A stretch of 42,545 bases of DNA, taken from positions 1 to 42,545 of IMG/VR virus record IMGVR_UViG_3300037321_000157; one strand, given 5' to 3'. The notes under the pieces are model-generated. The model was not told the DNA's origin. It made no database searches and saw nothing but the letters and a program-made list of their open reading frames with translations. This DNA comes from a virus. Made by a program: the position numbers and the translations under genes. Numbering within the stretch: position 1 is the first letter of the stretch; every line of letters begins with the position of its first letter. Below, one piece after another: positions 37,897 through 42,545 of the stretch.

Positions 37897-38496
37897 GGGA
37901 GCTCCATCGTCTTTTCGCGCCGTCGTGTCGGCGGTATGTGTAACAATTACGCAGTCGGCTTCGTGCTCGTCCGCGCCTCTGATTTGAGAGCCCGCGTCGG
38001 CTGGAATAGGTACCGCGGAAATCTCCATCGGCTCCCAATCCACAACGCGCCACTCGTCATCCGCATCGGCGTTTTCGGTTTTTTCCACGCGATGAATCGC
38101 GTAGCCGACTGACACGTTTCGGATAATTCCGGTTCGGATTTTCGAGATCACATCGGCGTCGCCGGCCGCCTCGCTAAGCGCCACGCGCGCAATGCCACGA
38201 CCGTTCTCGATCTTCGCGCTACCCGGCACAACCGCGCCGATCACGCTGCGCAACGACCAATCGTCGTGCGTATCAAGGAATGGCGCGCCAGCGTTAAGCC
38301 GCCCCATCCGGACTGCCTGCGGCGTGACCTCCAGGACTTCGCTGTAATAGCCGCCGTTGCGCCAATCGCGCCGCCTTACGGCCGCGCCCGTGGTCCAGAC
38401 AACCTCAATGCTGTTGTCGGCCTCGTTGTAAGACGCCGCCCGCACTTCCGCGCCGCGCCCGAACTTGGGCGCGGCGACCTTTTCGCTATTGGTCAT
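36412..38496 (-). CDS. Prohead protease-major capsid fusion
   Basis: 694 aa. Residues 1-190 are an S78-like prohead protease with His77 in LDTHDDWSLRSVIG and Ser129 in RNVSVGYAIHRVE. Residues about 200-330 are charged and helical, like a scaffold or delta region. Residues about 340-694 are a HK97-fold capsid (VILGNVINTTLRAGYEAAP, VHRAQLGEGPAFDKVNEHGE, DMNAFGRIPQLMGGAAAQLE). Such fusions are known in other phages. A strong internal ribosome-binding site at 37896 may give a separate capsid precursor. The ATG overlaps the portal stop. Confidence 0.9.
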   Translation of the reverse strand: MTNSEKVAAPKFGRGAEVRAASYNEADNSIEVVWTTGAAVRRRDWRNGGYYSEVLEVTPQAVRMGRLNAGAPFLDTHDDWSLRSVIGAVVPGSAKIENGRGIARVALSEAAGDADVISKIRTGIIRNVSVGYAIHRVEKTENADADDEWRVVDWEPMEISAVPIPADAGSQIRGADEHEADCVIVTHTADTTARKDDGAPMTDPIAVEAEAVVTEDTNLSSITPQEEPRVADTNTPETRAAPAALDNVRATKAAADEAVRADRERAVTIRKLAKDLGVVDLGAEHVDKGTGVDEFRVALLDHLATEQERTPTSGAIRAEVGEEHREKRAALLQDALIARAGGKPANEEGAREYRGFTLLDMAREALDLQGTRTRGMSREEISQRALQQRSGYHSTSDFSVILGNVINTTLRAGYEAAPQTFRPFIREATVSDFKEVHRAQLGEGPAFDKVNEHGEFKRGSVTEGKESYKVATYGKVLAITRQVIINDDMNAFGRIPQLMGGAAAQLESDLVWHAILSNPVMGDSVALFHATHKNLPTAAAFSVAALGVARALMAKQTGLDGKTVLNIRPQYLIVPVALETKAEQELSTTFYPDTSDKAATASMRSLNIIAEARLDNGVSNPAVGANVAGSATAWYLSASPGQIDTVELAYLEGQRGLFMESRFGFDVDGLEVKARLDVGAKTMDHRGLLKNAGA

Positions 38497-40004
38497 GTTT
38501 CTTCATCCTTGTCGGGCGGTTCGGCGTCTGGCGGGCCTTGCTGCGTTTGCCCCGCTTGGGACATGCGCCGCGGGTCGGAATCAAAGACCATCCCGCTAGA
38601 GTCCAGCTTTTCGTGCCACGCCTTGAAGTCCTCTAGGATTTCATCCGGCGTCCATCCCGTTTCCGCGATGGCGTGCAGCGGTGACTTGATGCCGGCGCGC
38701 ACGGCCGCAACCGTTGCCGCAATGTCGCGGGCCTCGTCGGCGCTGGGGAACTTCGGCGGCGACCATTCAACCGGAATGTACTTCTGGTCAATCTTGCCTT
38801 CGGCGTATGCCGCCTCACAAAACCAACGCCAGATAGGCTCAAGCAGCATCGGAATGATGATATCCCACTGAAAAGCATCGATAGTGCGCTTGTAAGTTTC
38901 AAGTCCCATCTTGCCGGACGAATAGTTAACCCGCGAAAGGTTTCCGCTCAACAGCGAATAAGGAACGCGAAAACCCGCAGCAACCGTGTGGAGCATCGAC
39001 GTTTTATAAGAGTCGTACCCGCCAGTGGCCGCCGGCGTTGTGAATTTGATATCCTTGCCGCCGCGCGCATGAAAGAACCCGCCCGGTGAAAGCTTCTCAA
39101 CTATTTCGCCATCGGAGTTATATACGCCCGAAATGTCGTCGTCGTCCGGCGTTCCCGTAACGCTAGCCATTTCGTCATCGCCACCAACGACGACGCCAAC
39201 GACACAAGCCTCCATTTTCTTTCGAACGATTTCCGCCGTTTCGTATTCGGCAAGATCGCGTAGCGCCGCCATAGCGGGTGTACCCCAGGGAACCCCGCGC
39301 GATTGCGTCCGCTGCTTTTCAAAGCAATGCGCCAGGTCGGCCATCGGCACGGGGCGCGATTCAAGCGAACCCTGCCCCGTGCCGGAGTGCATCGCGCCGG
39401 GGTGCGACGGGTAAAGCCAATATGCGACTGGCTTATCAATCGGGCTTAACTCAATGCCCTGGATAATATTGCCAGCGCCCGCAACCCAATTCCGCGTTGT
39501 GTCGAGATGGTCAATCTCCAACACCTGAATTTGCAACGCAACGGGCAACTCATCGCCGGCGCGCCGGATGCGCTTCCGAACAAGCCCGTCGCCCGTTTCG
39601 ATCATCTCGCGAACGGCAAGCGCCTGAATGCCGTAAAAATCCAAATGCCCCGCGGCGTCGCACTTCTTCGACCACTCCGCAAAAAGATCGTTTACGCGTT
39701 TGTCCTTAGCACGCGGAACAATACCCGCCCCAACGGCGTGCGTCACAAGCCCGTGAACGGCGTTCGCGGCGTGCGGGTTGTTTCGTACAAGGTCGCGCAT
39801 CTGGGCGCGTAGCGTGCCGCCAGCGCGGCTTATTTCGGTATCGGCCGAAGCGCCCCGCGAATACCATGGGTCGCGATATCGGCTCTTCGTAGCGGCGTCG
39901 TAGCCCCGCGTCGCCCGCTGGATCACGGCGCGGTTTTGCATGCGGCGTGCGCCCGCGGCCGGCGCAATCCATCCGATTGCCCGGTCCAATATGTTTGCCT
40001 GCAT
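38493..40004 (-). CDS. B: Portal protein, lambda gpB-like
   Basis: 503 aa, the lambda-type portal ring through which DNA enters. Markers are RDPWYSRGASADTEISRAGGTLRAQMRDLVRNNPHAANAVHGLV, VLEIDHLDTTRN, GIELSPIDKPVAYWLY and MVWDSDP-like end. GAGG lies before the ATG. It follows gpW directly. Confidence 0.93.
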   Translation of the reverse strand: MQANILDRAIGWIAPAAGARRMQNRAVIQRATRGYDAATKSRYRDPWYSRGASADTEISRAGGTLRAQMRDLVRNNPHAANAVHGLVTHAVGAGIVPRAKDKRVNDLFAEWSKKCDAAGHLDFYGIQALAVREMIETGDGLVRKRIRRAGDELPVALQIQVLEIDHLDTTRNWVAGAGNIIQGIELSPIDKPVAYWLYPSHPGAMHSGTGQGSLESRPVPMADLAHCFEKQRTQSRGVPWGTPAMAALRDLAEYETAEIVRKKMEACVVGVVVGGDDEMASVTGTPDDDDISGVYNSDGEIVEKLSPGGFFHARGGKDIKFTTPAATGGYDSYKTSMLHTVAAGFRVPYSLLSGNLSRVNYSSGKMGLETYKRTIDAFQWDIIIPMLLEPIWRWFCEAAYAEGKIDQKYIPVEWSPPKFPSADEARDIAATVAAVRAGIKSPLHAIAETGWTPDEILEDFKAWHEKLDSSGMVFDSDPRRMSQAGQTQQGPPDAEPPDKDEET

Positions 40005-40008
40005 GCTG

Positions 40009-40212
40009 CTACCTCAACCTAAACGCGCCGTAAGTCATGCTTGACCTTGGCGTTTGCTGCGCGGTTAGCCGCTCAATCGCGTCAAGCATTTCCTTCATGG
40101 ATGGATACTCAACCTCGCGCCGCGTACCGCCGCTTTGGAACACCGCGCGCCTGACACCCATGGCAATTGCTTCGCGTATCGCTGCAATCTGCACACTGTT
40201 GTCGATCGCCAT
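40009..40212 (-). CDS. Head-tail connector gpW-like (lambda W)
   Basis: 67 aa. AIREAIAMGVRRAVFQSGGTRREVEYPSMKEMLDAIERL is the lambda gpW pattern. AGGAG precedes the ATG. It lies between terminase and portal as in lambda. Confidence 0.9.
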   Translation of the reverse strand: MAIDNSVQIAAIREAIAMGVRRAVFQSGGTRREVEYPSMKEMLDAIERLTAQQTPRSSMTYGAFRLR

Positions 40213-40221
40213 GCGTTGCTC

Positions 40222-42033
40222 CTATAACCAACTTGATTGCGCCTTGCGCGCCTTCGGTTTCACGTTGCCCTCGCCGGTAGTAACCACCGCGTGACCAGTC
40301 GAGAGTTGCTCGCGCCTTAACTGCCAGTTGACCGGCACAAGCTCTTTGGCTGCGATGGCGTACACGACGCAATCAAGCGCCTCGTTGCGGCGGCCCGGTA
40401 TAGGCTCCCACTTGCGGATGCGCTGGCCGCGCTCAACCCTGATGATTGCCTGCTCGCCCGTGAACTGCTCAAACCAAACGTCTTGCAACCCATCGGAAAA
40501 ACGAAAGATTTTGCCGTGTTGGATGCGATTGAAGATCGTATCCTTGATGCTATCAACGCCAACAATCCAAAGCGGGTCTTTCTTCTGCGTCTTCGAACGC
40601 AAAATGAACGGCCGCCGCCCGCCATCGCCCTTGATCGCCAAAACCTTGCGACGCAAGCGCGGGCGGCAGAAAGCATAAACATGCTTCATGTGGTTTCCGT
40701 TGGACGAATCCACCGCAACCGCATCAATGCCGATTTCGCCGCCCAACGAATGGCGCCAACGCTGCTTTATCAGCGCGTCGATATCCGTCCAGAACTCGTT
40801 AGATTCATACGAACCGTAAACAACGTCGTGGTCCAGAATAAACTGCTGCCCGTTCTCAGCCCAGCCAACGTAAGTGATCTCGCCGCGGTCGTCCTGCATA
40901 TCGATGCCGGCCGTTATCGCAAGCACTTCCACCGGAAGCGCGCCCTGATTCGCCCCGCCAAGCCCGAAAGGCTCCGCGCTTTGCTTTAGTTCAAGCTCGT
41001 CAATTCTTTCGGATGCCGTGCGCCAGCCTTCGCCCAGCACAAGGTTGACGAATTCCTGCAAAAGCGTCGGATCGTTCTTGGCAACCAGAAACTCGGTCGC
41101 AAGCATTCCCCAATCCGCCGTAGGCAACGGGCTGCTTAGCGAATTGATCTTGAAGCCCGCGTGCCCCTTCACTTCCGGGGCCGTCGCGCGCCAGCGCCCG
41201 CGGGCCACCATCGTTGACTTGTGCTTATGCTCAACCACGCTTCCGCACGACGGGCAAACCCAATAAGCCTTTTCCGGCTCGCCTTCCGGCCAGCGAATAT
41301 CTTTCCACTGTATCTCGTGGTATTCGCCGCACTCGGGGCACGGCACTTCAAAAATCCGCTTGTCGCTTTTCGCATACTGCGCAATAACGCGGCTGGTTTC
41401 CTCAAGGACCGGGGTTGAGCCCACAATGATCTTGCGGTCGGCAAACTGCGCCGTGCGGCGGATAGCCAAAGCCAGCGGATCGCCGTCCTTGGTCGGCTTC
41501 ATGCCGTCCGCCTCGTCAAGAATAACCACGCGCGCGTTGTGCGCTCGAAAGCTGCGCTCCGTTTCCGCGTTCAGCACCTTCAAAGTGCCGCCGGTAAACT
41601 GACGCATCAGCATCGTCGATCGGGCCTTGCCCGCGTTCCGTACCTGGTCGCCCGAAAGCACGCCGTTCAGCGCCGGTGAATCTTCAAACGTGGGCTCAAG
41701 GTCGGACACAACGAACGACTTGGCCATGTCCTCAGTAGGCAAATAAACCAGTATCAAAGCCGGGTCGTTTACAACGAAGTGCGCAATCGCGCCATTCAAA
41801 ACAGTCGTGTAACCGATACGCGCCGACTTCAAAACCGTCACGCGCTCAATCGTAGAATCGCCAATCGCGTCGGCAATGCCGCGCTGAAACGGATAAAGCT
41901 TAAGCCTTCCGGGGACGGCCGTCACGGTTGCGGGTAGTCGAATTTCCTTTTCCATCCAATCGGACAGGTTTATCTTCTGCGGCGGGCGAAGCGTCGCCAT
42001 CACCCTCTTCAAGGTCGCTGAAGTCTGCGTCAT
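40222..42033 (-). CDS. Terminase large subunit, GpA-like
   Basis: DNA-packaging ATPase and nuclease. An ATPase region with VLKSARIGYTT (Walker A-like) and VVILDEADG (Walker B) is followed by a zinc ribbon (CPECGEYHEIQW ... CPSCGSVVEHKH) and the nuclease part ending EALDCVVYAIAAKEL. The start is uncertain: ATG 42033 and ATG 42000 both have plausible ribosome-binding sites, and a TTG at 42054 is weaker. All overlap the small subunit gene. About 603 aa from 42033. GpA-type enzymes cut at cos. Confidence 0.93.
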   Translation of the reverse strand: MTQTSATLKRVMATLRPPQKINLSDWMEKEIRLPATVTAVPGRLKLYPFQRGIADAIGDSTIERVTVLKSARIGYTTVLNGAIAHFVVNDPALILVYLPTEDMAKSFVVSDLEPTFEDSPALNGVLSGDQVRNAGKARSTMLMRQFTGGTLKVLNAETERSFRAHNARVVILDEADGMKPTKDGDPLALAIRRTAQFADRKIIVGSTPVLEETSRVIAQYAKSDKRIFEVPCPECGEYHEIQWKDIRWPEGEPEKAYWVCPSCGSVVEHKHKSTMVARGRWRATAPEVKGHAGFKINSLSSPLPTADWGMLATEFLVAKNDPTLLQEFVNLVLGEGWRTASERIDELELKQSAEPFGLGGANQGALPVEVLAITAGIDMQDDRGEITYVGWAENGQQFILDHDVVYGSYESNEFWTDIDALIKQRWRHSLGGEIGIDAVAVDSSNGNHMKHVYAFCRPRLRRKVLAIKGDGGRRPFILRSKTQKKDPLWIVGVDSIKDTIFNRIQHGKIFRFSDGLQDVWFEQFTGEQAIIRVERGQRIRKWEPIPGRRNEALDCVVYAIAAKELVPVNWQLRREQLSTGHAVVTTGEGNVKPKARKAQSSWL

Positions 42034-42475
42034 AGATATCGACTCCATCCGCAAGCTTCGTCATCGCGTCGCGGATTTCCTCGTCTAAAACAACAGCATC
42101 CTCCGCCGATAACGATATCCGTTGCCGCACCCGCGAAACAACCGCCAGCAAGCCGCTTCGAATGCTCGCGACTTGTTCCGACCAAACACGCGAAACCTCT
42201 TCGACCAGCAGCAATTCCTTGCGCAGCTTGGCGTTCTTCAATTCTTGCGTGTCGGCCTGCTCTTTGCGCAGGCGTGCCGTTTCGCGTTCGGCGTCAAGCG
42301 CGCCTTCCTTGTCCTTGACGCGATTCCCCACGTGCGCAATGTAAGCCTGCACGCTAGCGGGGCCGTCGAACTCGCCATGGTCCGCGCGTACCGTAATGCC
42401 TTCCTCGGCAAGCTGGTTGACGCGCCTTGTGGTTAGGCCGAGCAGGGCGGCCAGTTGGGCTGTTTTAAGCTTCAT
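41900..42475 (-). CDS. Terminase small subunit, Nu1-like
   Basis: 191 aa. An N-terminal winged HTH (TAQLAALLGLTTRRVNQLAEEGI) as in lambda Nu1 binds the packaging site. A long helix (RETARLRKEQADTQELKNAKLRKELL) dimerises and leads to a region that contacts the large subunit. The last 100 bases overlap the large subunit gene. The start is 70 bases from the window edge. Confidence 0.9.
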   Translation of the reverse strand: MKLKTAQLAALLGLTTRRVNQLAEEGITVRADHGEFDGPASVQAYIAHVGNRVKDKEGALDAERETARLRKEQADTQELKNAKLRKELLLVEEVSRVWSEQVASIRSGLLAVVSRVRQRISLSAEDAVVLDEEIRDAMTKLADGVDIYDADFSDLEEGDGDASPAAEDKPVRLDGKGNSTTRNRDGRPRKA

Positions 42476-42545
42476 GCCGCCCCCGCCATAAGAAAGAAAT
42501 ACTAAACAAAAAACATTGCAGCGAGCGGGTTTCCGGGCCGTTCCC
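42476..42545. other. Right edge, possible cos region
   Basis: Non-coding. In lambda, cos lies immediately before Nu1. Read from the right edge, the minus strand starts GGGAACGGCCCGGAAACCCG, GC-rich like a cos end, and then turns AT-rich. No direct proof of a cut site. Confidence 0.35.

Noticed and set aside
1-42545. tRNA or rRNA genes
   Set aside because: No cloverleaf or rRNA-like stretch was recognised by eye; a tRNAscan run would settle it.

Overview
The window reads as a complete, or nearly complete, temperate phage genome rather than a stretch of host chromosome. It has a contractile P2-like tail (sheath, tube, gpE/E', tape measure, gpU, gpX, gpD, baseplate V/W/J/I) joined to a lambda-like head and packaging module (Nu1-type small terminase, GpA-type large terminase, gpW connector, lambda-type portal, protease-capsid fusion). 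The DNA looks GC-rich and the families recognised (3TM GTA-type holin, DUF4815 and DUF669 proteins, small conserved phage proteins) are common in phages of Alphaproteobacteria, so an alphaproteobacterial host is my inference. The integrase and a candidate attP lie inside the map with phage genes on both sides, and the terminase gene starts about 70 bp from the right edge. This fits a virion-type map opened near cos better than an integrated prophage.

Layout. Minus strand, 56-4472: an early operon of small unknown proteins, a Sak4-like ATPase, a DUF669 protein and a phage sliding clamp. Plus strand, 4641-7263: a CI-like repressor, a small HTH (excisionase-like) protein, a tyrosine integrase and an adenine/cytosine methyltransferase, ending in a terminator and a repeat-rich attP candidate. 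Plus strand, 7617-10089: an unusual cassette with its own promoter and terminator, holding two proteins and nine copies of a hairpin with constant architecture. Plus strand, 10113-11686: an alanine-repeat protein and three small genes. Minus strand, 11933-16591: a nucleotide-metabolism and phosphoesterase operon headed by a secreted trypsin-like protease. Minus strand, 16864-42475: the late operon (lysis, tail, baseplate, fibres, head, packaging), interrupted at 20367-20789 by a plus-strand moron with its own promoter.

Control. At least eight copies of a palindrome, ATGCG-N4-CGCAT, lie in the spacer, or over the -10, of recognisable sigma70-type promoters in front of each early unit and the moron. 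One further copy stands alone upstream of a promoter. The repressor at 4641 is the obvious candidate to bind them. Its S24-like C-terminal domain lacks the usual G-D-S-M autocleavage motif.

Most unusual feature. Ten plus-strand hairpins (nine in the cassette, one at the start of the moron transcript) share one plan: a GC-rich stem, then C, a 10-nt variable arm, the octamer CGAAACCC or a close variant, a second 10-nt variable arm, then C or T, and the returning stem. The loop is exactly 30 nt in all ten. The stems differ from copy to copy by compensating changes, so structure rather than sequence is conserved. The neighbouring protein at 8816 resembles the C-terminal (Tnp) half of IS110 transposases without the N-terminal DEDD/RuvC half. 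IS110 enzymes use structured bridge RNAs with paired guide segments, so a guide-like or regulatory RNA system is a reasonable hypothesis. Nothing in the sequence proves it.
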